NCBI GenBank assembly: GCA_002085115.1
Contig: MZGQ01000038.1
Location: 1-32,039 of the forward strand
DNA length: 32,039 bases
From: Desulfococcus sp. 4484_241
GTDB taxonomy: Bacteria > Desulfobacterota > Desulfobacteria > Desulfobacterales > Desulfosudaceae
Direction: 5' to 3'
Positions 17,838 through 26,693 of this stretch are shown piece by piece (position 1 is the first letter of the stretch; each line of letters starts with the position of its first letter). The notes beneath the pieces were generated by a model that saw nothing but the letters and a program-made list of their open reading frames with translations, had not been told where the DNA came from and ran no database searches. The translations under genes were made by a program, and so were the position numbers.

Positions 17838-18830
17838 ATGGGACCAATATACTTTCTTGCGTTTATCGTCCTGGCGGTGGCTTTGTGCCTTGCAGGAATT
17901 GTATTTAAACTTCAAAAGGGCAACAGGGCAGTTGCCAACGAGATAAGGCAGGCCTGTTTTGAAAAGATGCCCGACATAGAAGAGGTGGAATCCCTCTCTA
18001 TTCTTCCGCTTGTAGACTATAAAACCGCTGACACACGCTTAAAAACAGAGGCTGGCGTTTCATACCTGATCAGGACGGACGATACTGCAATGCTGCTTGA
18101 TGTCGGGTTGAATCAAAAGGGGGAGCATCCTTCACCGCTTCTTTGCAACATGCGTATCCTCGGCGTATCGCCGGAAGATCTTGACGCCATATTTATCAGC
18201 CATCTGCATCTTGATCACCTCGGTGGCATGGCCGAACAGAAAAGAGGAGAATTCTCCCTGTCAAAAGGCATGGTTAACCTGCCTGAAATACCGGTTTATG
18301 CTCCGGAACCGCTCGCGCCCTCACGGTGGAATCATGGTCCGGCGGTATCCGTGGTTACAGGGCCGCGAAAACTTGCTAAAGGCATTGCAAGCATGGGCCC
18401 CATACCACGCAACCTTTTTTTAATGGGATACACACTGGAACAAACCCTTGCCATAAATGTGAAAGGCAAGGGGATTGTTATTGTAGTCGGTTGCGGGCAT
18501 CCAACCATAGAAAGAATACTGGATCGTGCGGCAATGCTGTTTGACCGGCCTGTTTACGCAATTATCGGAGGGCTTCATTTTCCGGTGCATGGCGGAAGGC
18601 TGATGCTGGGGCCGATCAATCTGCAGGCCGTGGTTGGAACAGATCGTCCCCCCTGGGAACCCATATGCGAACAGGATGTGGACGATGCGATAAAATATAT
18701 AAAAAAGGCCGACCCAAAGGTTGTGGCACTTTCTCCCCACGACAGCTCAGACTGGAGCATAGAGCGGTTCAGAGCCGCTTTTGGTGACAGATACACAGAT
18801 CTCTTGGTGGGAAAAGAGATCCTGATATGA
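17838..18830 (+). CDS. Membrane-anchored MBL-fold metallo-hydrolase
   Basis: 330 residues. Residues 1-22 form one membrane segment (FLAFIVLAVALCLAGIVF). The rest is a metallo-beta-lactamase fold: metal motif HLHLDHLGG near residue 121, GCGHPTIERIL near 219 and GGLHFPVHGG near 241, with a late SPHDSSDW. The GCGH and GGLH pattern is that of the subgroup named after 7,8-dihydropterin-6-yl-methyl-4-(beta-D-ribofuranosyl)aminobenzene-5'-phosphate synthase. Substrate is unknown; the membrane anchor suggests a lipid or envelope substrate, or simple tethering. The start is preceded by GGGGG 5-9 bases upstream. A 25-base copy of part of its own 5' coding sequence lies just past its stop. Confidence 0.9.
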   Translation: MGPIYFLAFIVLAVALCLAGIVFKLQKGNRAVANEIRQACFEKMPDIEEVESLSILPLVDYKTADTRLKTEAGVSYLIRTDDTAMLLDVGLNQKGEHPSPLLCNMRILGVSPEDLDAIFISHLHLDHLGGMAEQKRGEFSLSKGMVNLPEIPVYAPEPLAPSRWNHGPAVSVVTGPRKLAKGIASMGPIPRNLFLMGYTLEQTLAINVKGKGIVIVVGCGHPTIERILDRAAMLFDRPVYAIIGGLHFPVHGGRLMLGPINLQAVVGTDRPPWEPICEQDVDDAIKYIKKADPKVVALSPHDSSDWSIERFRAAFGDRYTDLLVGKEILI

Positions 18831-18877
18831 AACAAAAGGGCAGCAGGGCAGTTGTCACATTAAACCCGGGGCCATAA
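18827..18877 (+). pseudogene. 16-codon remnant with a copy of the MBL gene's 5' coding segment
   Basis: ATG 18827 overlaps the MBL stop as ATGA and opens MKQKGSRAVVTLNPGP. Its bases 18833-18857 match 17913-17937 inside the MBL gene at 23 of 25 positions; the gene there encodes QKGNRAVA. It may be the leftover of a tandem duplicate whose body has been deleted. Confidence 0.35.
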
Positions 18878-18970
18878 AAGAGCCGGACAAATCACGATTT
18901 GGCCCATAAACAGGCAAAGTACATGCTCTTTTGGCGCTTTGCTCCGGCAGAAACAAACAGCAATCTTACC

Positions 18971-19264
18971 TTACATGTCCGTTTTTTCCGTCTTCAGGTA
19001 AACAATGGTTGCCCCCCACCCTCCGGCCTGGGGCGGCGCATCATGAAACCCTTTTACCTTTGGATTGCGTGCCAAAACAGACCACACCTTTTTCTTCAGG
19101 GCGCCCGTGCCCTTACCGTGGATAACACGCACGCAGGTTATGCCGGCTTTCAGGCACTCGTCAAAGTAATCCGCAAGCAGGCTTTCGACCTCGCCCGGCC
19201 TGAAGGTATGAAGGTCCAAAACATCCCCTATGGGGACAACAACCGGTTTTTCAAAACCGCTCAT
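18971..19264 (-). CDS. Small stand-alone Smr-domain protein
   Basis: 97 residues, nearly all Smr domain: the DLHTFRPGE motif near residue 17, VRVIHGKGTGALKKKV near 45-60, and the C-terminal GGWGATIVYL. Smr domains act as nicking or RNA-cleaving endonucleases, usually at the C-terminus of MutS2 or in small stand-alone proteins. No MutS core is attached here. Start ATG 19264 gives MSGFEKPVVVPIGDVLDLHT; the ribosome-binding site is only a weak AAGG. It is convergent with the MBL gene and divergent from plsY. Confidence 0.92.
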   Translation of the reverse strand: MSGFEKPVVVPIGDVLDLHTFRPGEVESLLADYFDECLKAGITCVRVIHGKGTGALKKKVWSVLARNPKVKGFHDAPPQAGGWGATIVYLKTEKTDM

Positions 19265-19276
19265 GTTGAAGCCTTT

Positions 19277-19304
19277 TTGAATTTTTGCTTTACTGTGCTA
19301 TAAA
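19277..19304 (+). promoter_or_regulatory. Sigma-70 promoter for plsY
   Basis: TTGAAT (19277-19282) and TATAAA (19299-19304) are separated by 16 bases in the 81-base gap between the divergent smr and plsY genes. A leader of about 35 bases follows. Confidence 0.55.
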
Positions 19305-19345
19305 ATCACGCAAACGCCTTTTTTTAAATTTACACAAAGGCCGCC

Positions 19346-19966
19346 ATGGCAAAACTTCTCCTCTTGACAGCAGCCGCGTTTGCCGCCGGATCGATTCCGT
19401 TCGGAGTCATAGTGACCCGTATATTTTCCTCAGAAGATATCAGGGCCAAAGGAAGCGGGAACATAGGCGCCACCAATGTAACCAGGGTTGCCGGGTGGTT
19501 ACCGGGTCTTGCCACTCTTGCCCTTGATCTTGCCAAGGGGGCTTTGCCGGTTTATGTCGCAAAAACGGTTTTCCACGGCAGCCCGGACCATGCCATGGCC
19601 ATTACTGGTCTTGCAGCCGTGCTTGGGCATACCTGTCCGCTCTTTTCAGGGTTCAGGGGCGGAGGCAAGGGAGTTGCCACTGCGGCAGGCGCCTTTCTTG
19701 TAATGGCGCCTGCTGCCTGCCTGGCGGCAATTTCTGTTTTCATCCTTGTCGCTTCCTGTTCCCGTCGCGTCTCAGCCGGATCTGTAAGCGCAGCGATCTG
19801 CCTCCCTGCTGCAGCATGGTTTTTTTACGGCACAGGCCCGCTTTTGGCATCTTCCGTAGCCACCAGCCTCATCGTCCTGATTCGGCACAGATCCAACCTC
19901 AGCCGGCTTTTAAACGGGACAGAACCGCCGTTTTTCAAAAAAAAGCATGGCAAGAACGGCCAATAA
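19346..19966 (+). CDS. plsY: Acyl-phosphate:glycerol-3-phosphate acyltransferase
   Basis: Inner-membrane enzyme that transfers an acyl group from acyl-phosphate to glycerol-3-phosphate, the first committed step of phospholipid synthesis in most bacteria. The 206 residues are typical. Conserved blocks are present: GSIPFG near residue 14, KGSGNIGATNVTR near 35-47, LDLAKGALPVY near 60, and HTCPLFSGFRGGGKGVATAAG near 95-115. Several hydrophobic segments lie between. Start ATG has AAAGG 6 bases upstream. It is transcribed alone, converging on the UbiA gene 14 bases past its stop. Confidence 0.96.
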   Translation: MAKLLLLTAAAFAAGSIPFGVIVTRIFSSEDIRAKGSGNIGATNVTRVAGWLPGLATLALDLAKGALPVYVAKTVFHGSPDHAMAITGLAAVLGHTCPLFSGFRGGGKGVATAAGAFLVMAPAACLAAISVFILVASCSRRVSAGSVSAAICLPAAAWFFYGTGPLLASSVATSLIVLIRHRSNLSRLLNGTEPPFFKKKHGKNGQ

Positions 19967-19980
19967 AATGTTTTCAAACC

Positions 19981-20769
19981 TTATGCTGCATCCATAAATG
20001 ACCATAACAGGCAAACAATCCCCACCAGAATAAACTGGCTTTCAACCAGAAACTCCATGGCAAGCCCGTGGTAAACCGCATCCTTTTCGTAAAGCGCCAA
20101 AAAAAGGCAGCTTATAACAGGAAATGTCAGAAGAAGGTAGCCAAGCCTGGAGACCAGCCCAAAAACGGTAGCAGCAAGAAGAGACAAAAACAGCAGCACA
20201 AGAAAATATTTCAGAAAACGGATCGTCCTGTCAGCCCCGATAAGAATGGGCAATGTCTCCTTACCCACAATCCGGTCACCCTGCATGTCCATTATGTCAA
20301 AAAACGCCGAGCGGACAAACACCATGCCTGCAAGCCACCCTGTGGTGAATATGGCAGACATGTCAAGAGACCCCTCTGCTGCTGCCGGGAAAGCGCAAAC
20401 CGCTACACCCCAGGCAAGTGATATAAGAACTGTTTTGGACGCAGGGATATCCTTTATACGCCTTATCGGAACAGACGAAAACCGTTCAGGCACGAGGTAC
20501 AGGTTATAGGAAAGACCAAGTATGCTCATCACAAGCAGAAGCAGAAACGGGAACAGGCCCAGTGAAAATGCGATAAGCAGTCCGGCACCTCCCGCACCTA
20601 TGGCAAGAACCGCCATCAACTTCATGTGCCTGTTGTAAAAAAGGGCCCGGGACGGGTTGTTGTAACGGTCCTCATCTGTTCCCGTAAGCCTGTTCAATGT
20701 GTGCATCGAAAAAATATAAAGCATGGCTATCAGAACATGGGACAACGAAGGCGTGCCGCGCCTGAGCAA
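19981..20769 (-). CDS. UbiA-family prenyltransferase, probably lacking the first membrane segment
   Basis: 262 residues with about eight membrane segments. Both Asp-rich motifs needed for prenyl diphosphate and Mg2+ binding are visible: LNRLTGTDEDRYNNP near residues 26-40 and FFDIMDMQGDRIVGKETLP near 155-173. UbiA proteins are normally 280-300 residues with nine segments. Here the chain starts directly at what should be segment 2, so the first segment appears missing. The start is TTG 20769 with AAGGAG 5 bases upstream, inside the 3' end of ispH (40-base overlap, different frame). The prenyl acceptor cannot be told; quinone or polyprenyl-lipid synthesis is likely, and the IspH neighbour fits isoprenoid metabolism. 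Confidence 0.8.
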   Translation of the reverse strand: MLRRGTPSLSHVLIAMLYIFSMHTLNRLTGTDEDRYNNPSRALFYNRHMKLMAVLAIGAGGAGLLIAFSLGLFPFLLLLVMSILGLSYNLYLVPERFSSVPIRRIKDIPASKTVLISLAWGVAVCAFPAAAEGSLDMSAIFTTGWLAGMVFVRSAFFDIMDMQGDRIVGKETLPILIGADRTIRFLKYFLVLLFLSLLAATVFGLVSRLGYLLLTFPVISCLFLALYEKDAVYHGLAMEFLVESQFILVGIVCLLWSFMDAA

Positions 20770-21581
20770 CGAGGCTCCTTGATAATCCAGTCCGGCGTGG
20801 ATGCTCCGGCAGTAACACCGACATGATCAAAAGTGCCAAGAGATTTTTTATCGAGCTGTTCGCTTGTCTCTACATGGAACACCGGCTTGCCGCTTTCCGT
20901 GCATATGCTTGCAAGCCTGCGCGTGTTACCGCTGGTGTATCCACCTACAACCACCATGGCATCCACTTCACCGGCCAGCCTGGCTGTCTCTGTTTGCCGC
21001 TCCCTGGTTGAAGGGCATATTGTATTAAACACCTTGTAATGCGGGTGATTTTCCTCGATCCAGGTCCGTATCTGCTCAAACAGTGCCGTGCTCTGCGTCG
21101 TCTGTGCCACCACTATCGCCTTTTCAAACACTGGAAGCTGTTTTACCCCTTCGAGACTGTTGACAACAACCCCCTTGTCGCCTGCATAGCCCATTAACCC
21201 AACCACCTCGGGGTGTTCGCTGTCCCCGATTATTATCGAGGCAAACCCCTGGGCAAAGTGCCTGGCTATAATGGTCTGCACCTTTATAACTCTGGGACAG
21301 GTAGCATCTATAACCTTGAAGCCGGCTTTTTCAAGCCGTTCGACAGTGTCAGGCGGCACTCCATGGGCGCGTATTATTACAATCCCGCTTCCCTCCTTTG
21401 GAATGCTGTCGATGACAGATATGCCTTTTTCACCAAGCAGAGCCATGACCTGGGGGTTGTGGATAAGCGGCCCAAAGGTGTAAATCGGCTCGGTGTAACG
21501 GTTCGATGCCTCAAAAACAATGTCAACAGCCCTGCGTACTCCCATGCAGAAGCCGGATCTCTTTGCTATGGATATTTTCAT
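20730..21581 (-). CDS. ispH: 4-hydroxy-3-methylbut-2-enyl diphosphate reductase
   Basis: Last enzyme of the MEP isoprenoid pathway; reduces HMBPP to IPP and DMAPP with a [4Fe-4S] cluster. Cluster cysteines are in GFCMGVRRAVD (residue 12), DATCPRV (near 95) and NTICPSTRERQ (near 190). Substrate His motifs FGPLIHNPQV, RAHGVP and DSEHPEVVG are present. The conserved GVTAGASTPDWIIKE is reached at residue 270, so the enzyme is essentially complete in 283 residues. The last 12 or so residues (PRCSGAARLRCPMF) look unlike the family and lie in the overlap with the UbiA gene. No clear ribosome-binding site is seen at ATG 21581. Confidence 0.95.
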   Translation of the reverse strand: MKISIAKRSGFCMGVRRAVDIVFEASNRYTEPIYTFGPLIHNPQVMALLGEKGISVIDSIPKEGSGIVIIRAHGVPPDTVERLEKAGFKVIDATCPRVIKVQTIIARHFAQGFASIIIGDSEHPEVVGLMGYAGDKGVVVNSLEGVKQLPVFEKAIVVAQTTQSTALFEQIRTWIEENHPHYKVFNTICPSTRERQTETARLAGEVDAMVVVGGYTSGNTRRLASICTESGKPVFHVETSEQLDKKSLGTFDHVGVTAGASTPDWIIKEPRCSGAARLRCPMF

Positions 21582-21681
21582 GACACTTTTTTGATATACC
21601 CTTTCTTAACAGAAACCTTTAAGCTTCCCCATCTATTACGCCCTTTAAAAAAGTAAAATCAAAGTTCCACGTCAATATCAG

Positions 21682-23229
21682 CTATCTGGCAGGCATTGCC
21701 TTCTTGCGCATGTACAGGTACCGGTCGGCTATCCTCACCCTGTACGGAAAATATTTTTTTATCGAATCAAGCAATTCTTTTCCCAAAAGCGAACGCAAGG
21801 CCGCTTTTGGATCCTCGGCCGGAAAATTTAAGCACACGACCGATACAGCGCCGCTTTTTATATCAGATTTAATCCTGTCCGGCTTCCAGATTCCCCTTTT
21901 TGCAAGTTCCGAAAAGATAAACGGGTTTACAAGGTATGGAGCCTTTTTAGTCAAAAAAGCGTATATATTGTCTTCGCATAACAGCGTCCCCCCGGTCCTT
22001 CTTATCGTTCTTATAACCGCAGAATCCCTTGCCGCGATAAACTCTATGTCAATAGGGTATATCCTGCTTATGACCCGCCTGTTTACACCAATATGGATCA
22101 GCATTAAAAACAGAAACAGAAAAACAGCACAGTTTTCAACAGCCCCGTCAGCCTGTCTGGAAATATACCCCAAAGCCATGGCTGTAAGGCAGGAAAGCAA
22201 GGCTGCGGCTTCCGTAAAATACGCCACCGACGATCCCTCTTTCGCCGCAAGTGCGCAGGAGAAGACAACAAGAATAAGATATATGAAAAAATATGAATGC
22301 AACCGGCTTTTTAAAAACATCCTGCCCTTTTCCAAAAGGATGTTCCACCTGCCTGTCTGTTTCCAGGAAACAAAAAATATGACAAAAAACAGCAAAACCG
22401 GTGTTGCTAAAACAAAATTTTCAGTCAAAAACCACCTCGCGTAAAGCATGAGACGGCCTGACCGGTAGATGCCTGACGCGTAATATACCACCCAGTCATA
22501 GTACCTTCCACGGGTTGCGACAAGAAGAACTATATGGCCAAAAGCCGTTATGACTGCAAGCAGCAACATACGCAAAAAAGCGGGCCCGGCCTCTTTCCTG
22601 CTTACTGTTCCCAGCCAGATAAAATAGGCAAGCGGTGCCCAGACAGCGGTCTGTTTGGCCAGCGTGCCAAGTGCCATTAAAACCATGCCGGCGATTTCAG
22701 AAATGGATATTCTGCCAAGGGAATCACTCCTTGGCATCGTGAGGTAAAACCCGCATATGGCAAGGCACACGGAAAAGATGTGGATCCTGTGAAGGGATGA
22801 AAAAAAGTTCACAAGCGGCAGTGAATAGAAGAGCAAAACCCCAATCAGCGACGCGGCGATGTCCGCCCCGCTTCTTCTGGAAATCCTGAAGATAATCACC
22901 CCTGTCAAGATAGCACAGATAAATGAAATTGCCCTGCCCCAGACAAGGGCCGGGGAAAACAGTTTTGCCAAAAAACCGGTCAGCATGAAATAAAGCGGCG
23001 GATAGTTGCATCCTATAAACGGAGGAGTATTGCCAAGTTGTGGATACAGGGATCTGCCCTCTGAAACCAGCTGGCTGAAAACAAGCATCTCCCCCTCTAT
23101 TTTTTCAAGACCGAAGGGGAAAAAAACAAGTATACGGTTTTTAAACAGATAGAGCAGGAAAACCGCGGCCAAAACCGCTATGGCAATCCACCTGCCCATA
23201 ACCGCAGCATTTGGTTTGTTATTATACAC
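21682..23229 (-). CDS. GT-C family membrane glycosyltransferase (ArnT/GT39-like)
   Basis: 515 residues from GTG 23229, which lies 14 bases past the stop of the upstream gene and has GGGA upstream. An earlier in-frame start at 23298 would overlap that gene by 56 bases. About 11-12 membrane segments. The first extracytoplasmic loop holds the acidic EKIEGEML, followed by the NYPPLYFML motif that is typical of GT39/ArnT-type lipid-sugar transferases. The soluble C-terminal part (from about residue 400) faces the periplasm. It probably uses a polyprenyl-phosphate sugar donor to glycosylate an envelope acceptor. The last gene of the glycosyltransferase cluster, 100 bases upstream of ispH. Confidence 0.82.
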   Translation of the reverse strand: MYNNKPNAAVMGRWIAIAVLAAVFLLYLFKNRILVFFPFGLEKIEGEMLVFSQLVSEGRSLYPQLGNTPPFIGCNYPPLYFMLTGFLAKLFSPALVWGRAISFICAILTGVIIFRISRRSGADIAASLIGVLLFYSLPLVNFFSSLHRIHIFSVCLAICGFYLTMPRSDSLGRISISEIAGMVLMALGTLAKQTAVWAPLAYFIWLGTVSRKEAGPAFLRMLLLAVITAFGHIVLLVATRGRYYDWVVYYASGIYRSGRLMLYARWFLTENFVLATPVLLFFVIFFVSWKQTGRWNILLEKGRMFLKSRLHSYFFIYLILVVFSCALAAKEGSSVAYFTEAAALLSCLTAMALGYISRQADGAVENCAVFLFLFLMLIHIGVNRRVISRIYPIDIEFIAARDSAVIRTIRRTGGTLLCEDNIYAFLTKKAPYLVNPFIFSELAKRGIWKPDRIKSDIKSGAVSVVCLNFPAEDPKAALRSLLGKELLDSIKKYFPYRVRIADRYLYMRKKAMPAR

Positions 23230-23242
23230 GCTTATTTCCCGT

Positions 23243-24958
23243 TTACGAATCCGATACACTGGCGGCAGACAGCACAATGTAAAATTCCGGACCGACATCG
23301 ATCCGTTTTAAGGGGGTCAGCTTAAACGGGCCGGCAAGCCTGTCCGCTTCTATTGGCTGATTGGTTTTAAGGTCGTAACGCTGTGACACAACTATCTGAT
23401 CATAATAAATATCATCCAGGTATCGAACCTTTTTGGCCAGACGGTTTGCCTCTGCAAACCCTATCGCCCCAATCCCGTGAACGGTATACAGGTTCGGCCA
23501 GTCAGTAACAAGCAGTATATGCTCCTTTTTCGGGTTGTATTTCAGATAAAGCCAGTCGATCGTCCTGTTATACAGATATGTCATACTTTTGGTGGCAACC
23601 AGCGGCTGTCTTGCAGCAACAGGCCAGTAGAAAACCATGTGGGCCGCAACCAGAAAAAGGAAAAGCCTGGTATATGCCACACGCCCGTTTACAAGCCTGA
23701 AAACCCAGTAGACAGCGGGCACTATCAAAAACGGCAAAAACGCAAGCGCAAGCCTGTTGTCTATGCCAAGGGTGAAAACACCCCAGATGTAGGAAGAGTA
23801 AACAACAAAAAGAGCGATACAGCATAATGCACCGTAACCGGTGACAGCCCTGTGTTTCACCTCGATCCTGCTAAAACCGGTAACCCACCTTTTGGATATA
23901 AAATAGGCACCCATCACTGCGGCCAGAAAAACCAGCGGAAGAAAGCCATAATATGGGTTTAAACCGGAAAGGACAAATATGTTTTTCGAAAAATTGTCAA
24001 CAAGATTTCCGACAGCATAGGTATGCTGTGGCACAAGCGAGGGACCGTCAATGCCCAGCCTGACACCCGTGGGCAAGAACCCGATACGCCGCTGCCAGAC
24101 CAGGGGAACAAGTAAAATGGGAGCAAGTAAAACAGCAGGCCTGTAGCTTGTCACAATGTCCTTGTTGATAAAGAAGGGAAGCAGCACAACGAGTGCGAGC
24201 AAAAAAAATGCAGACTCGTACCGGCACTGGGCCAGCATCACGAGAGAGAAAAAAAGAAGCTCGGCGTAATCTGCAGACCGCTCCTCCAGGAACCGGTACA
24301 GGAGATAGAGACACAGAATGATGAAAAAAAGGTTCAGGGTTTCAAACCCGCTTGAAGTAGAACACGTGATAAAAACAGGGAAGCTTGCCAAAAGCAGCAT
24401 CCCGGCCATTCCCCATGGTTTTGAAAACACCCGCGCCAGCATGAGATAAAGCGTGAACATTGCTAAAACACCTGCGACAAAATTCACAACAAGGCCGTTA
24501 AAAGGGCTGTAGCCGAAAACTGAGTGGACGACAGAAACAGCAAAAGGGAAAAGGAGGGGGCGGCGATCGATATGATCGCACTTGTAATCAAAAGGGTAGT
24601 ATTCAAGCCCAAACCCATGATCTGGCATGGCAACAGTCCTGTTAAAATACATCGCCATTGAAGTGCCGACCAGGTTGGTCTCATCGGCAAGAACCTTGAA
24701 TTTCGGGGGGGATATGTTGGAGATTGCTGCCATAAGGCCGGCAGCCAGCAAAAGCGCCGGGTAGTTTCGTCTTATAAGAGCCAAAAAACGCCCATGTCCC
24801 ACCTTTACGAGAACAGCGCCCCAGGCCAATGCCGAGGCAAAAATAAAATAGTAGGCCGCATGGTTGAACACCGGCTCAAGCAACCGGCCGGGGAGAAACA
24901 GGCCAAGCGCAAGAGATGCTGCCGCCACCGCGCAAAAAAATCCAATCCGCATTTTCAT
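23243..24958 (-). CDS. GT-C family membrane glycosyltransferase with DE motif
   Basis: 571 residues, about 12 membrane segments. After two N-terminal segments the first large loop has KVLADETNLVGTSMAM, the D/E pair expected at the GT-C catalytic site (near residue 90), and then DRRPLLFPFAVSVVH. A C-terminal extracytoplasmic domain of about 130 residues contains LLVTDWPNLYTVHGIG. Start ATG has AAGGGGG 7 bases upstream. The acceptor is unknown. It follows the previous GT gene with 68 bases between and belongs to the same minus-strand run. Confidence 0.82.
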   Translation of the reverse strand: MKMRIGFFCAVAAASLALGLFLPGRLLEPVFNHAAYYFIFASALAWGAVLVKVGHGRFLALIRRNYPALLLAAGLMAAISNISPPKFKVLADETNLVGTSMAMYFNRTVAMPDHGFGLEYYPFDYKCDHIDRRPLLFPFAVSVVHSVFGYSPFNGLVVNFVAGVLAMFTLYLMLARVFSKPWGMAGMLLLASFPVFITCSTSSGFETLNLFFIILCLYLLYRFLEERSADYAELLFFSLVMLAQCRYESAFFLLALVVLLPFFINKDIVTSYRPAVLLAPILLVPLVWQRRIGFLPTGVRLGIDGPSLVPQHTYAVGNLVDNFSKNIFVLSGLNPYYGFLPLVFLAAVMGAYFISKRWVTGFSRIEVKHRAVTGYGALCCIALFVVYSSYIWGVFTLGIDNRLALAFLPFLIVPAVYWVFRLVNGRVAYTRLFLFLVAAHMVFYWPVAARQPLVATKSMTYLYNRTIDWLYLKYNPKKEHILLVTDWPNLYTVHGIGAIGFAEANRLAKKVRYLDDIYYDQIVVSQRYDLKTNQPIEADRLAGPFKLTPLKRIDVGPEFYIVLSAASVSDS

Positions 24959-25026
24959 AATGATACCCCCTTACCTTCGCCAAACAGCGTATATGCAAAA
25001 CCCCGCTTTAACACTCTTTCGGCGGT

Positions 25027-26658
25027 CTACCCGACTTCCCTTGCCTTTATCGCGTAAAGCCCAAACCCCTGGCTTCTCTTAAGCAGCCTGGTAAATTTTT
25101 TAAAAAAGCCCGCTATTACCACCTTCTGGTCATGATTGAAAAGTAGTGCCACACGATTGTTGAAAAGATCGTAACGTACTATAATATGTGTATAGCCTTC
25201 ATGCCGGAGCATGTTCCAAAGCTCCTCCGGCGTCCCTGGCGAGTCGGGCGCACCTGGGGGAAACAGGTCTTTTGCGAACCTGACATCCCTGTCAAAATAA
25301 TAAAGCCGTCTCCCTAAAAAACACGCAAGCACACGGGCATTCGTGGCTGTATGCTCGTTAACGTAACGTACCAGGGGATACTCCTTGACATAAGCTGCTA
25401 TGTAATCATCCCGCGAGACAGATCCGGACAGGTACGCAAAGGGTTTTACAACATCAAACTCCCTTGCGACATACCGATAATTATACAAAAACATTGCAAC
25501 AGCGACAAGAACCGCGGCAACACCTGCGATGCGCCGGGATTTAAAGGCACGGGGTAAAACCCCGTTGGCAAGGTTGTGCAAGCCAAAAACGGACAGTATC
25601 ACAAGCGGTGGTATAGACGGCCCGACATACCTTATGCGCATGTCGATTTTTAAAAAAACCATAAGAATGTATAGCACGGCAAACCATGCGAAAAACGCAA
25701 GATCCCTCCGCCTGTCTGCAGGCACGCCAAAAAAAGCGGCAAAAGGCAAAAAGAAGAGAAAGGGGGAGAGCACGCCGTCGAAAAACTTTGGATCATCATC
25801 TTTGCCTTCGAAAAAAATACGCACAGGTATGGTCAGGGTTTGCCACAGTTTTTCATGGTACACATACTTTCGGGCTGCTATGTGGGACATCCCCGCACTG
25901 TCCTGTCCGATATCTTTTTGGTGTTCAAAAACTCTGCTGTAAAGGGGGTATAACGGGTTGCCGGTCCACCTGTAATTGCGTATCATCCATGGTGAAAACA
26001 CCGCCATTGCCACAAGGAAAAAGGCAACCATATGCAATGCGCCTTGCGCCTTTACCTTTTCACTTCTTTTTACGATAAAAGGTATGGAAAACGTCAAAAG
26101 CATTATAACGATAAGACCGTTATACTTGACGCTTGCGGCAAGTCCCGCAAAAGCAGCGGCAGGCAAAAGCCCGGGCCAGCCGCAGCCCTTGTCCCTCCAG
26201 CCAAGGAGGGACAGCATGGAAGCGGTGGAAAAAAAGATCAGCCCAAGATCCACGTACACCGTGATCCCAAGCTTTACAATAACCGGAATCGTAAGAAAAA
26301 AAATTCCTCCAAGGCACCCCCATGCCAAAGACAGCTTCCTTTGCAGGTAGCGGCAGACAAGCCATGCCGTTCCAAGCGCAAAGCAAAAATGTATATACTT
26401 TGCAACTATGTCTTTTCCCAGATAAACCGGGATGCAGTACAAAAGATCAAGCAGCTGGGGATAATAGGAACATTTGAGATAGGGAAGTTCAACCATGGCG
26501 CCATGCTTGAGATACAGCTTTGGAACGGCAAGATGGTGGGTCAGGGCGTCCCTGCTTACCGGCGGAACAGATGCAAGAACCATTATGGCTGCAGATGTAA
26601 GCACAACAGGTATTGCACACCATGCAATTGCAATCCCCCTGGATGATCTTTTTCCCAT
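25027..26658 (-). CDS. GT39-like membrane glycosyltransferase
   Basis: 543 residues from ATG 26658, with GGAG 6 bases upstream; an earlier start at 26718 would overlap the preceding gene by 25 bases. Polytopic, with about 10-12 membrane segments. Its first loop reads SRDALTHHLAVPKLYL, the Asp-His-His arrangement seen in bacterial GT39/dolichyl-phosphate mannosyltransferase-like proteins, followed by YYPQLLDLLY. SVKYNGLIV and WMIRNYRWTGNPLYPL are also typical of this family. The C-terminal region from about residue 420 is a periplasmic domain with a THIIVRYD strand. Probably adds a sugar from a polyprenyl-phosphate carrier on the outer side of the inner membrane. Confidence 0.85.
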   Translation of the reverse strand: MGKRSSRGIAIAWCAIPVVLTSAAIMVLASVPPVSRDALTHHLAVPKLYLKHGAMVELPYLKCSYYPQLLDLLYCIPVYLGKDIVAKYIHFCFALGTAWLVCRYLQRKLSLAWGCLGGIFFLTIPVIVKLGITVYVDLGLIFFSTASMLSLLGWRDKGCGWPGLLPAAAFAGLAASVKYNGLIVIMLLTFSIPFIVKRSEKVKAQGALHMVAFFLVAMAVFSPWMIRNYRWTGNPLYPLYSRVFEHQKDIGQDSAGMSHIAARKYVYHEKLWQTLTIPVRIFFEGKDDDPKFFDGVLSPFLFFLPFAAFFGVPADRRRDLAFFAWFAVLYILMVFLKIDMRIRYVGPSIPPLVILSVFGLHNLANGVLPRAFKSRRIAGVAAVLVAVAMFLYNYRYVAREFDVVKPFAYLSGSVSRDDYIAAYVKEYPLVRYVNEHTATNARVLACFLGRRLYYFDRDVRFAKDLFPPGAPDSPGTPEELWNMLRHEGYTHIIVRYDLFNNRVALLFNHDQKVVIAGFFKKFTRLLKRSQGFGLYAIKAREVG

Positions 26659-26693
26659 GCAAAACTCCGTGTGTGCCTGCAAATGCACACCAT

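Noticed and set aside
18868-18905. GGGCCA/TGGCCC inverted repeat after the MBL gene as a terminator
   Set aside because: The loop of about 26 bases is long and no T-tract follows on either strand.
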